Source: Rhodotorula mucilaginosa | Taxonomy: Eukaryota > Basidiomycota > Microbotryomycetes > Sporidiobolales > Sporidiobolaceae | Assembly: GCA_034406715.1 (NCBI GenBank) | Contig: CP137866.1 | Location: forward strand, 372,001-436,000 | Direction: 5' to 3' | Length of the DNA stretch: 64,000 nucleotides | In this document: positions 49,205 through 60,693 of the stretch, in pieces | Position numbering within the stretch: the first letter of the stretch is position 1 | How the letters are laid out: every line of letters begins with the position of its first letter | Translations under genes and position numbers: made by a program | The notes under the pieces: model-generated | Seen by the model: only the letters and a program-made list of their open reading frames with translations | Told to the model about the DNA's origin: nothing | Databases searched by the model: none

Positions 49205-52200
49205 CTATCCACCCGCCCGCTTAACCATGTCTTCCACGCTGACCGGGTTGTAGTCGCCAGTCTTGTCTGCGAGCCAGACAACGTCGTCCTCGAGGTACAC
49301 GCTGACGCCGTTCTTGCCTTCGATCGTGCGCGAAACGCGGAAGAGTGGTTGTCCCTGCGGTGCGACTTTTCCAGTCGGAAGGAAGACCAAGTTTGCCGCA
49401 GCTGCCATCTCCTCGACAACGGAACGGAACGTGACGTCTGCTGTCGGAGCCGGTCCAGGAGGCGGGCGATTCGAGGCAGGTCGAGCCGCCGACGTCGGGG
49501 TCCGTCCATCTGCTGGAGTCGTCGTCTTGGCGGCGTGCTTCGGAGTAAAGTCCGGTTTCTGAAGGCTGTGGAACGTCGCCTCCACAGGTCAGCGAAGGGC
49601 TTTGCTTCAAGACGTAATATTGACACATACCGATACTGCGCGTCGTCGCCGAGCGCCATAGCCTGGTTCATCAGGTCTAAACCCTTGCGGAAACCGCGAG
49701 ACACGCCCGAGAGCGCCACGACCTCATCCGAGAAGTACGATTTCCACCACGAATACCTGAGAGAGAGGAAGCAGCAGGGTCAGCAAAGAAAATCATCGAG
49801 AGAAGAAGTGGCTTGAACCGCTCACCATTCCGCCACTTGCTCAAAGTTGACACCGTCGCTCGTAAGCCAGAGCCAGAGCGCCTCGCCCCACTTGGGGAAG
49901 AACTCGGCTTCGAGCAACTGGCTGAGCATCGACGAGCGCAACAATGGCTGCCATGCGAGGATTGCTTCGACGGGGGCCATGTCTTGCTGGCGAGGGTTGA
50001 TGACGAGCGATGTTCGGAGGAGGGCGCCGAGCTGCGGCAAGACGTGTTTGAGGAGTAGCGAATCCCAATCCGACTTTGAGAATGCCTGCACACGATCAAA
50101 AGCAAAGAGTCAGAGCGTGGTACACAAACTGGTCGAGCACGGGAGAGAGAGAGAGAGAGAGACTCACATCTCGCCAAGCCGCGAGTCCTTTCGGGACGCC
50201 GTCCCGAGCCTTCCAGGCTTTGAGCCACGCCCGTATCTTGCGCTTCGACTCGTCCATGACCATCTCCATGCGCTCGCCGGCATGCTCGAGCCACGGGAAG
50301 ACAAGCGTGTGCAGTTGCGGAGCCGTCTCTCGTTTGGCCGCCGACGGGGACCACTCGGCGATAGCGGACGAGACCTTCGGGAGGATGAGCTGGTCGAGGA
50401 TGTTGTCGCGCACAAAGGCGGGGAGGAGAGGAAGCCAGGACGTGTAAAGTTGCACCGCCGGGTGAGGGTTGCTCGGCGACCAGGCGTTGCTGCGCGACAA
50501 GAAGCCAATCAGTCAGTCGTCGAAATCAAGGCAGACGGGTCGCGGAGCCGACTGACTTGATCGAAGACCGGATCTTGGGCAGCCACACAGTCCACATCAG
50601 AGTCTCATACGGCGACATTTGCCGTTCAGCCTGCTTGCGCCTCGCCTCGGCCTCCTGCTCGGCGCGGACCTGCTGACCGTACACGTCCAAGTCGGTCGAC
50701 GCAGAAGATCGAGACGGAGCGGCGTACTTGTCGATGAGGAAGAGTTTGCGGAACTTTTTGAGCTGCGAGACGGTGTAAGTGGGGGCCGAGAGCGGATCCC
50801 AGGACTGCCAGAGACGGCGGAGCTGCGAAGAGGAAGGGATTTCAGCATGGCGTGTCACAACGGGTGGGACAATGAAGAGAATATGCCAAACTCACGATAG
50901 GGGCGATAGCGCCGACGACGACCTCGTCGAGACCGAGCTCTTCGTATTCGCCGGCAAATTCTCCGAGGAGCAGGTCAAAGTCGTCCTCGAAGCGAGACAG
51001 TACATCCTCGGCCTTGACAGCCTCATCTTCCGAATGCAACTCGAGCGTGCGCAAGAGCTCCATCGCCTCGACCTCGTTCGTGCGGACGCGCTCGACACAC
51101 GCGAGCACCCCCTGCATCTTGGAGATTTTGCGTTCCTGCGCCTCGACGAGGTGGCGGACGCGGTTCTCTTCCTTGGCGAGGTAGGCGCGCCGTTGTTCGA
51201 CGCCGGCGCCTTCTTTCGCGAGGGCGCGGAGCGACGAGGACAGAGTCGAGCAGAGGAGGGTGAGGTTGTGTCGGAGTTCGGGGAGGCGAGTCGGATCGGC
51301 AGAGCCGGCACCGAACGCCGGGAGTGAGGACAGCGATTGATTCGGGAGCTGTAAGCGAGTTCGGTGCGTCAGCGCGCGCGTTCACAAGCCTGGCCGTACA
51401 AATTGCCAAGGAAAAAGGGGGGAGTACTCACCGCCTGCCCGTTCAAGTCGACGAGCAGCTCCTGCCGGTCCTCGAGCGCGGATCCCGACTCGGCGACAAT
51501 CTCCTCATAAGTCTTGAACTGGGTCTTTTCCTTCTTCTCCTTTTTCGGTTTGGCCGATTGCCACGCCGAGGCGTGCTTCTGGTGCTTCTTGGCGGCGGCG
51601 GCGGCGGCTCGAGTCGCCTCGTCGCCTTGATCCGCGTCACCTTCGCCGCGTCTGAAATTGGTGGACATGATGCCCGCGTCAGTCTGTGCGTTCATCACCG
51701 AAACCTCAAAGCGGTGTCATGAAGAAGAAAGTGAAGAGCTCACCTCCTCGCCTCCTCGAGCAAAGCGCCTTTGCTCCTCTCGCCCGCCCGAATCCCTTCA
51801 TTCTTGTTCCTCAGTTTCTGGCCCTCCCCAATCGGCGTCACGATTCCCTGCCCCTCTCGTCCGAGCCCCGAGCCCGTCTGCCACCCCATCTTTTCGAGCA
51901 TCTTCATCCCGATCGAGCCGGACGAGGCGAGCCGTGCAAAGTGGACCGATTCCGATTTCGAGAGTTTGGGTTTCGAGGCGGCGGCGGCGGCGCTGCCTGC
52001 TGGTTTTGGTGGAGCGGGGAGGAAGGATCGCTTCTCGCGAGGAGGAGGAGGAGGGGCAGTGTCATCCCCAGCCGCTTGAAAAGGAGCGGGCGAGGCCGTC
52101 CGACTCGCTCCCCCCGCCTCGGAAGAAGAAGCAGGAGAAGCGAACGAGTCGGTCCCCGTCTCTGCAGAAGGCGACCCCCGCAGCGCCGGACCTGCCAATT

Positions 52201-53257
52201 CCGCGCGCAACGAGTCGACGAGCGCTTGGTTCGGGCGAGCTCCGATCCCGCCGCGACCTCGTCCGCTGCCGAGGCCGGCTGAACCGATCCCTGCGTGAGG
52301 GGTCGAGGCGCGGTCGATGGGGGAGGCGGTGCCGCTCGCATTCGCGGAAGCGGAAAGGTTGGTGTTGTTGATGTTGTGAACGTCCGAGGTCGAGGCTGAG
52401 AGGGAAGAAGCAGCAGCGAAGGCGCCGAGACCAGCTCGGGATGCGGCTGCGCCGCTGCTCCCGATCCCGCCACGAGGTGGTGGTGGCGGCGCAGACCCAA
52501 TCCCGCCCCGACCGCTACCGCGACCTCGTCCACCTCCGATCCCAGCTCGTGCGCCGAGACCTCGAGGTGCGAACGCGAGCGCGGCGGTCGGTTCGGGAGC
52601 TGGTTCCGGTGCCGGTGCCGATTCGAGGTCAAGGTCGGCTGGTGGTGGCGGGGGCGAAGGTCGAGACAAGCCCGGAACGGGGGGCAAGTCGTCCTCCTTG
52701 TCCTCGTGGTCGTCTTGACCGTCGGCAGCGTCTTGCCGTTCCAGCTGTTGCGCAGCGATGTCTTCCGCTGCCAGCAGCTCGTCGTCTCCGTCTCCGTCGT
52801 CGTTGTCGGACGAGGCACTGTCGGCGAGTTCCATGGCGACGTCTTGCTCGTCCTCGCGGGGTGCTTCGATGCCGAGTGCGGTTGACAAGTTGTCCAAGGG
52901 GGGCTGTTGTTGAGCCGAAGTGGAAGCTGTTGGTTGCCCCCCTGCCGCGACGAATGCCTGGCCTTTGAGATAGTCTGGCTTGCTCGCCCCGCGAGAGCGT
53001 GACTGCCGAGGTGGTGGTGCCGAGTCGTCGTCGGCAGCAGGAGCAGCAAAGACGCCGTACGTCGCATCGTCCTGTTGTTGTTCGCGGGTGCGCTTCTTGC
53101 CTCGCCCATGGTGCCCGTACGGGTTCGTGAAGAGCTCACGCTCGGCGGCTACGTCTGGATCGTGCGGGTCGTAGTACGAGTCGTCGGCAGCGGCGTCGTC
53201 AGAGCCGCCGTCGGACGAAGAGCCGTCGTCCATCCATTGGGACTTGCGGCGGGCCAT
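49205..53257 (-). CDS. SPP382: G-patch splicing factor SPP382/TFIP11, Prp43 activator
   Basis: Starts at ATG 53257 (MARRKSQWMDDG) and ends with a stop at 49205, with about eight introns. The N-terminal 440 residues are acidic and Gly/Pro-rich. The G-patch (MLEKMGWQTGSGLGREGQG) lies near residues 450-495. Next come the TFP11-specific segment (KKEKTQFKTYEEIVAESG) and a long helical GCFC-type region with the family signatures LRRLWQSWDPLSAP, MSPYETLMWTVWLPKIR, AFVRDNILDQLILPK, and WLKAW, ending with a small conserved C-terminal domain. Spp382/Ntr1 (TFIP11 in animals) uses its G-patch to activate the helicase Prp43 and dismantle the intron-lariat spliceosome. The gene faces PRP28 across 157 bp. 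One intron carries (GA)10 beside its donor at 50143-50162. Confidence 0.92.
50143..50162. repeat. (GA)10 dinucleotide repeat
   Basis: Ten perfect GA units lie inside an SPP382 intron, directly after the donor GTGAGT when read on the minus strand, where they appear as CT. Such a pyrimidine tract next to a donor may vary in length between strains. Confidence 0.9.
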
Positions 53258-53414
53258 CCCCTCTGGTTCTGAGCCTGTAGCTGTCCTGTACTCTCGCTGC
53301 AGAGCTGCGCGAGAGGAGAGAGCGAGTAGTCGAAGTCACTCGTGGTCTCTCGCTCTCTGAACCACTCGACTTGCTCCTCCCTGCGCTCGACGCTGATCAA
53401 GCAGGAGGGCAGAC
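53258..53414. promoter_or_regulatory. Compact bidirectional promoter, SPP382 / PRP28
   Basis: Only 157 bp separate the two divergent ATG codons. Both genes encode core spliceosome remodelling factors, so the space must serve as a shared promoter. It is rich in CTCTCGC-like pyrimidine tracts; no TATA box is seen. Confidence 0.6.
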
Positions 53415-56400
53415 ATGCCGCCAGCCAAGCAGCCGCTCTCGATCGAGTCGATCCTCGAACAGCAGCGACTCGAAAAGGAGCAGCAGTCAAAGGTCCGTTC
53501 ATCCCCCCGCTGTGCAACCCGCAGCAGCCACTCACCCAACCCATGCACACGCACAGCCAAAGTTCCTCTCAAAGCAAGAGAGGCAGGCCCTCGTGCTCCA
53601 GAAACGCGCGCAAGAAGTCGAAGCCGCAAAGGAACGCGAACTCGAGGCGAAACTCAAACGAGACCAACTCGAACGCACAGCCCGCGATTCGCACTATGCA
53701 GGCGCAGGAGGAGGAGGAGGAGGAGGACCGCCTTCCCAGCAACAGCCGTACCATCGAGGAGGGGGAGGGGGAGGGCAGTTTGTCGGCTACCAGGGCGGCG
53801 GTCACAACGGCCTCAACTACGGCTCGCCCCAGGGAGACTACCAACAGAACGGATCAGGTCGCGGTGGAGGCTACGCCGGCGGACGGGGGCGCGGTCGCGG
53901 CAGGGGCGGACTCGGCTACCACGGTGGCGGTCCACCTCCTGGTCCGCCTTCCAACGCTCCCAGTGGGCCGCGAGGAAGCGCACGAGGGGGACCCGATCAC
54001 CGAGACCGCGATGCTCGTGATCGAGGAGGGCGATACGGTCCAGACGGGGGAGACGACCGCTGGGCGACCGGCGGCGGCGGCGGAGGTTCCTCTCAGTACA
54101 ACAGGAACAACGGCGGTCCTCCCGCAGGACCTGGACCGTCCTACGTCTCGCGCGAGCCGGCGCTCGTCAATCAGTCGACGGACGTACGCGGTCCGAGGGG
54201 TCCCGCTGAGCAACAAGCTGCGATGGACGTTGACCGCGTCAAGGAGGAGGAGGAAGCCAAGCAGGACAAGGTCGCCGAGCCGATGAAAGTCGATTCTTCG
54301 ACGCCGCAGCCACCGTCGGAGCAACCGCCACCGCCTCCCGAGGGCGACGCACCTCCTCCTCCTCCTCCTCCTCCTTCTGATGCCCCTCCCCCTCCCCCTC
54401 CGCCACCAACGGAAAAGCAACCGACTCCTCCTCCTCCCGCCAAGCTCACCCTCGCCGAACTGGCCGAACTGCAAGCCAAGCAGAACCCATCCTCCTCGTA
54501 CAACTCGTCCGGACCGGTCCTGAACGCGCGGTTGCAAGCCGCGCGGTACCTCGGCGCGAAAGAGCCCGACAAGCGCAAGCGCGCGAAAAAGGGTCCGAAC
54601 GGCGCGCCGGGCAAGATCGACTTTGACTGGGACAGGACCGACGATACCCTCGCCGACGAGGTCGACCCCATCTATGCCCCCTTGACCCAGGCGCCGCCAC
54701 CGGGAGGAGGTCACCACGGTGCGGGGCACACCACCCCCGCCGCGCAACCGATGAGGGTCACGCTGTTTGGACGGGGACGGTTGGCCGGCTTTGACGCCGA
54801 CGTCGAGAACAAGCCGAGTGGGAAAAAGGCGCGCGGCGCGTTGGACGAGCGGCACTGGAGCGAGAAGAGCCTCAGCGAGATGCGCGACCGAGACTGGCGC
54901 ATCTTCCGCGAAGACTTTAGCATCTCTGCTCGAGGTACATCCTCCCCCTTTTGTTCGCGGTGACCTCTGGCCTTTCTTACTGACCCCGGCTTTGCGCTCG
55001 CAGGTGGACACATCCCGATGCCATTGCGTTCATGGGACGAGTCGCAGATCCCGCAGCAACTGCTCGAAGCGATCGAGACCATCGGGTACAAGGAGCCGTC
55101 CCCGATTCAGCGGCAAGCCATCCCGATCGGGCTGCAGAACCGCGACATGATTGGTATCGCCGAGACCGGGTCCGGCAAAACCGCCGCCTTCACGATCCCC
55201 ATGTTGTCCTACATTGCGCGCCTGCCGCCCCTGTCGGACGAGAACCGCTCGAAAGGACCGTACGCGCTCGTACTCGCGCCGACGCGCGAGTTGGCGCAAC
55301 AGATCGAGTCCGAGACGAACAAGTTCTGTCGCGTCCTCGGGTACAAGTGTGTTTCGATCGTCGGTGGCAAAGCGATCGAGGACCAGCAACTGAGCATGCG
55401 CGACGGCGCCGAGATTGTCATCGCCACGCCCGGTCGACTCAAAGACTGTATCGAACGGAGCGTCTTGGTCCTGAGTCAGTGCACGTACGTCGTCATGGAC
55501 GAAGCCGACCGGATGGTCTCGCTCGGGTTCGAAGACGTCCTCAACTTTATCCTCGACTCGCTGCCCGTCTCGAACCTCAAGCCCGACTCGGCCGAGGCGG
55601 AAGATGCGGAAAAGATGACCATGACGTTGAGTGCGCCTCAGGGTCAGGAGGGCGAAGTACTCCCGTCTTTGGCGCTGTACAGGCAAACGGTGCGGTTCTC
55701 GATTCAACGACTCCTCTTTCACTTCACGGCGCCGAGGTACTGACTACCGCCTCGCCTGGCAGGTCATGTTCTCCGCGACGATGCCGCCCGCCGTCGAACG
55801 CCTCACGAAAAAGTACCTCCGCCGACCTGCGATCGTCACGATCGGTGTCGCCGGCCAGGCCGTCGACACGGTCGACCAGCGCGTCGAGATGATCAACAGC
55901 GAGGAGAAGAAGAAGGCTCGCTTGCTCGACATTCTCGGCAACGGCGGGTTCGAGCCGCCGATGATTGTCTTTGTCAATCAGAAGAAGGGAGCCGATGTCC
56001 TCCAGAAGGAACTCCAGCGTGCGAGGGTAAGCCCAGTTCGCGTCTTGTCTCTGGGCGTTGAGGAGACGTTTTTTTTTTTACTGACGACAAGGACCCTCTC
56101 ATTCTGCAGTGGAACGCCGTCACCCTCCACTCGGGCAAGAACCAAGAGCAGCGAGAAGCCGCGCTCAACTCGATCCGGACGGGCGAGAACGACGTCCTCG
56201 TCGCGACCGATCTCGCCGGTCGTGGCATCGACGTCCCGGACGTTTCCCTCGTCGTCAACTTCCAGATGTCCAACACGATCGAGGCGTACATTCATCGTAT
56301 CGGTCGTACCGGTCGTGCCGGCAAGACCGGTACCGCCATCACCTTCCTCAGCGATGCCGACGAGGAACTCTTGTATGTCTCGTCTCCTCCTCGCTGTTGC

Positions 56401-56564
56401 CCGCTTGTTCTGACGTGCTTGTTCGTCGCCACAGCTACGACCTCAAGCAGGAGATCTCCAAGTCGCCCGTGTCCAAGGTCCCGCCCGAATTGGCTCGCCA
56501 CCCCGCTGCTCAATCCAAGATGTCGTCGCAGATGAAGCGCCGCGCAGCCGAATTCGACGATTAG
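53415..56564 (+). CDS. PRP28: DEAD-box spliceosomal helicase PRP28
   Basis: Starts at ATG 53415 ([20 protein letters not shown]) and ends with TAG at 56562. An RS-poor but Gly-, Asp- and Pro-rich N-terminal half (with two poly-Pro runs near 54350-54430) precedes the Prp28-specific segment ([29 protein letters not shown]). The helicase core follows: Q motif [20 protein letters not shown], motif I AETGSGKT, Ia APTRELAQQ, Ib [51 protein letters not shown]. Prp28 displaces U1 snRNP from the 5' splice site so that U6 can replace it. Introns at about 55697-55762 and 56029-56109 are needed to keep the core in frame; the latter contains an 11-T run. The gene converges with SPT2 177 bp away. Confidence 0.94.
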
Positions 56565-56741
56565 ATTGCGGACTAGCGTATGTATGTTTCGTAGCGCTCG
56601 GTCTGTTGCAAGGCCGATTGGGCTGCCCAGATGGGAGAGACCGATGACGAGAAACGATAAGCCATTGCAAAGCGAAAAGGAGATGCGTGCGGTGATCGAT
56701 CTACGGATGCGAATGCGCGGTGGTGCAAGATTACTGGATTC

Positions 56742-58340
56742 CTATGAAGCAGACTGAGCCAGCTTTCGCTTGGCCTTCTCTTCCGCCCTCTTTCGTTCGC
56801 GCGCCTGCTCGGCTGCGTCTTCTCTCGCGGCAAGTCGAGCCCTGCGCGATCAACAAAGTGATCAGTTCGCCGCTTGCGGGATCAAAGCGAGGGGGAACAT
56901 ACGCTTGTCGTTCCTCCCTTAGGACGTCCTCGCCAGTCGCCTCCATGTCACTGTCGTCACTATCAAACTCCCGCTCCCTCGCCAAATCTCGATTCCGGTC
57001 CCGCCCCATGAGTTTCCAGATTGCGCTCCGCTGCTCCTCCCTCAACTCGCTCGAGTTTCCTCCTCGTTGTTCGTGGCGGCTGCGCGCGCGTTTGCGAGCC
57101 GGTCGCCCGGCGGCGGCGGCGGCGGACGAGGAAGAGGAAGAATAGTCTTCGGGATCGGAATCGTCGTCAGAACGAGGTCGACGTCCGTTCCGATCGGTGG
57201 ATGAATCCTTGCCGAGCGAGCTCTGTGTCGTTACAGTACTCGACCGAGCAGGTTTACCGGTCGCTAGCGGTCTCGAACCGATAGCGGGGCCAGACGCGGA
57301 CGACGTGGACGTCGACGAGGGCGCGCTCGTTCCGTTCTCTTTCGCCTTGCGCGCCCGCATATCGCGCTCGATCTCTTCGATCGTGCGCGTATCGCGCTTG
57401 ACGACGTTGAGCTTCTGCGGCGCCTTCAAGGCCGCGATCTGGGCCGCGATGCGGTCCTTCGCGGACCCGTACGCCACCGCGCTCGTGGACGCCTTGTTGT
57501 GGCTCGTCGCATTCGCGGTCGAACTTGATGCTGCTTTCGACGAGCCAGCTTTACTGCTAGAAGACCCGACTGGTGAGCCCGTTCGACTGCTCCTGGCGCT
57601 GTCGGTCGAGGCGGTCCGTTTCAGCGCCGGAATCGTTGGAGGAGAAGGCCGCGACGACGAGCTGGCGTCGGAACGCTTCTTGGCCTTGGCGAGGGCGAAT
57701 GCTCCGCTCGAAGGCTCGTCGTCGTTGAAGAGCGCGTTCTGTTTCCGCTGTGCCTTTTCGGCGCGAGACAGCACGACCGGTTCCTTCTCTTTCCCTTTTC
57801 CTTTGCCGTTCAGAGACGACGAGCTCGCTTTCACCGCCGAGTTTGCTTTCGATAAAAGCTCTTTGTAGGATTTCGGTTTCGAAGATTGGTCCTGTGTGGG
57901 GTCGAGAGTCAGTCTCGCGCGCAGCGGAGGCGGGACAGACGTGCACGCACCAGAGTGGCGCCCTCGATCAAGTGGTCGTCTTTGCCGTCCGGATCGAGCC
58001 CGAGCCGCTGTCGTTCCTTCTTGAGAGCCCACAGGTTTGTCGTCTTGGGGAGTGCGCGGGCCTTGCGCGCCTCCTGCTCTTTCTCCTTGCGTTCGCGTTC
58101 CTCGCGTTCCTTCCTGCGCTCGTCGGCGAGCCTCCGGAGTTCCGCCTGCCGGCGCTGCTCGGCTTCTTCGGCTGCCTTTTTGGTGATCTGACGCTCCTTT
58201 TCCTGTTTCGCGAGTTCGGCTTGCTGCTGCGCCGTATTGGACGACGCACGCTTGAGCAGATCGGCAAACTGAGGACGGAGAGTGAGATCAGCGCCATTCT
58301 ACTCTGGCGTCCATAGAGACTCATCCCAGCTCACGTTCAT
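56742..58340 (-). CDS. SPT2: SPT2 chromatin protein
   Basis: The first exon is only ATG-AAC (58340-58335), followed by an intron of about 65 bp and a long charged helix (FADLLKRASSN..., then runs of Glu/Arg/Lys). A Ser/Lys-rich middle leads to the conserved SPT2 C-terminal region, IWKLMGRDRNRDLAREREF followed by the acidic DSDDSDMEATGEDVLREE. After one more intron a basic helix (ARLAAREDAAEQARERK) ends at a stop at 56742. The C-terminal region of Spt2 binds histone H3-H4 and helps restore nucleosomes behind RNA polymerases. The six-base coding part of exon 1 is supported by a good GTGAGC donor and CCTCAG acceptor, but a different upstream start cannot be excluded. Confidence 0.85.
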
Positions 58341-58770
58341 GATGCGTGTCCAGCCTCCCCAAGTCCTCGCAGGCGCCCTTTCACGCTGTCGACTTGTCCG
58401 GCTGAAGGTGTGTCGGGCCCCGCAGGTGATCGCCTCGTCGACAGCCGGCGTCACTCGGATGTAGCAAGTTCCGTCGCCGCGAGCCTGCAAGCTGCAACAC
58501 CGAGCTCTCTTCGCTAGCCTGGCAGTCTCTGGGCGTTTCGAGGGCGAGTGGCGAGAGCAGAAGAACCGCAGCCTCGAGTTGACCGACACGTCTTTCAACT
58601 CGCGCTAGACTCGACTGTTCTGCTCGAGTGGCGCGTTCTGCTGCAAAGGCTCTCGTTCCAGCTATCTATTGCCGTCGTCTGCTCTCCCCTAGAGACGCGC
58701 CGTCGCTATTCGAGGTTCCCGTCCGCCGCCGCCCCACTCGACGCTTCAAAGTGCTACTCGTCTGCGCTCA
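58341..58770. promoter_or_regulatory. Divergent promoter region, SPT2 / VTI1
   Basis: A stretch of 430 bp lies between the divergent starts. No TATA box, RNA gene or supported coding sequence was recognised. Confidence 0.4.
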
Positions 58771-59954
58771 ATGGACACGTCCGTCTTTGCAGAGTACGAG
58801 ACAGATCTCAAGACTCTGCTCAGCAGCATTTCTGCCCAGCTCGACGGCGATGCAATTCGGTTACGAGGAGGTGCGTACCCGAGTCGCTCGCGGCGGACAT
58901 TTCTCAACGCTGACTCGCCCGAGAGTCTACAGAGGAGCGAAGGAGCGCGTTCAGGAGAATAGAACGCGAACTCGAAGAGGCGGATGAAATCGTTTGTCCC
59001 TCAGTCGCTCTGTGATATAAGTGCGGCCAGGGAGACTGACGTTTGGAGCGAAACAGATCGAACAGATGGCAGTCGAAGCGCAAACGGCCGACCGTGACAA
59101 GTCAGAGCTGCAAGGGAAACTCAAGGCGCACAAGGGAACGCTGGCACGGTACAAGAGCGACCTGGTCCGTCTCTGCAAATGCCCCTCGAGGAGGCAAGAA
59201 GTTCTCCTCTTCCTGACTGACCCTGTCCCGGTTTACCCCGGCGCAGAAAACCCTCTCGAACGGCGCAGATCGCGACGACCTGTTGTCCACACCGGGCCAC
59301 GTCGCGCTCGACGTGGACGAAGAATGGGCGGATTCGCCTGCCCTCTCGCAAACCGCAGCTCAGCGGTCGCGGCTCCTCTCGGCGACGGACAAGCTCGCGG
59401 ACGGGCAGCGCCGGCTCGAAGAGAGTCACCGAGTCGCGTTGCAGACGGAAGATGTCGGTTCGACCATCTTGCGCGACTTGCGAGGGCAGCGAGACGTGCT
59501 CGAACACACGCGGGATACGGTGAGGAGCTGAAATCGAGAGTGGCGTCCGACTTCAGCTGTTTCGTACTGACACGCTGGCCCTCCGTCGTCACAGCTGTAT
59601 GACGCTGACGGCTCAATAGACCGAGCATCGGGAACCTTGCGCAAGATGGTGCGAATGTGAGTTTCTGCGTCGCCGCTTTTTGACTCGACGGACAAGTCCT
59701 CATATGCGACCGCACTCGTTCTCCCGCGCAGAGCATACCAGCAGCGAGCAATCACGTACGCTATCATTGGTCTGCTCATCTTGCTCATGTGAGTCCCAAC
59801 CATCCTCGGTGCCGCAAGAACCTCGCCCGGCGAGCCAAGAGTCTTTGAGAAATGAACGGGAGAAAGGGACCGGGCTGACTCTTTTCCCGTCGTCTTATCT
59901 TCCCCGGCCCCCACATGCAGTCTATACGTCCTCGCTTCCAAACTCTTTGGGTAG
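58771..59954 (+). CDS. VTI1: Qb-SNARE VTI1
   Basis: Starts at ATG 58771 (MDTSVFAEYETDLKTLL) and ends with TAG at 59952, in about six exons and about 225 residues. The N-terminal three-helix bundle spans the first exons (RRIERELEEADEIIEQM, LKAHKGTLARYKSDL). The SNARE motif follows, with HRVALQTEDVGSTILRDLRG carrying the central zero-layer Gln (ALQTED...LRGQRD) expected for a Q-SNARE. A C-terminal tail anchor (AIIGLLILLILYVLASK) is split by the last intron. Vti1 acts in Golgi-to-endosome, vacuolar and retrograde Golgi fusion. Length and ending (KLFG) suit the family. The short exon 58928 to about 58990 is needed to keep phase. Confidence 0.88.
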
Positions 59955-60693
59955 GGGCGAATGTGGGTAATGCATTGCAATTGCCTTTGCGCGTTCTCGA
60001 CCCGCTCGAGCTCGAGAGCGGACGTCCCGCGGACTTGTCGCCGCGCACGAAAATGTCCGTCTTTCGCGAGTTTGCGGTTCTTCCACAGCTGTATCGTTGC
60101 GTATATATAGATGCTTGGCTTGCAGATCCTCCTGCGTCGGCTACCGGCAATTGCAGAAGAGTCAGCTTGCGGACCACAAGAGACCGGAAACTCTCATCCG
60201 GCCGGTTTATGCTCCCTCGATCATGAGCTTTCGACCAATCAGCAGGGGGATGGGAGCCATTGATCGAATCTTTGCTGGCTCGTGCGTACGCTCTCATGCC
60301 CAGACTTTAGGGAGAATGGTTTCGAGTGCAGCCGTGCGATCGTAAGAAAGGCTGTCGGCGTGCAGGGATCAGCGAGGGGAACAAGGGGATAAAAGGTGAT
60401 CGAGAACTTCCCCTCTTTTCTCCGGAAAAACAGAAGAGCGCCCCTTCCTTGATAGGATATCTTGGCGGAGACCCTCGCGTGGAGTTGTATAGCTTCGTGG
60501 GGGGAAAGGCGGAGGGACAAATGTTTTCGCCTGGTTTCCGGGTCGCTCGCTCCGCTCGCCCCATTTCGTGGGCTCAAGATCTTGCTCGCTCCCTCCTCTC
60601 TCCCTCACTCTAAAGGCAATTCGCTTTCGTCTTCTACAAGCTTTAAAGCCAAGCTACGCTAGCGCGCTCGAGATCAGCACGTGGCCAACGACG
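59955..60693 (+). promoter_or_regulatory. Upstream region of the symporter gene with GATA motifs
   Basis: A stretch of 739 bp holds the VTI1 3' flank and the symporter promoter. GATA motifs occur at 60388 (GATAA), 60451 and 60456. TATA-like GTATATATAG lies near 60104. The last 120 bp are CT-rich. Several overlapping short frames on both strands near 60300-60610 lack splice partners and are not called. GATA factors control nitrogen-source transporters in fungi; a role here is inference. Confidence 0.4.

Noticed and set aside
60300-60613. Several overlapping short frames upstream of the symporter
   Set aside because: No splice partners, no conserved motif, and pyrimidine-rich promoter-like sequence.
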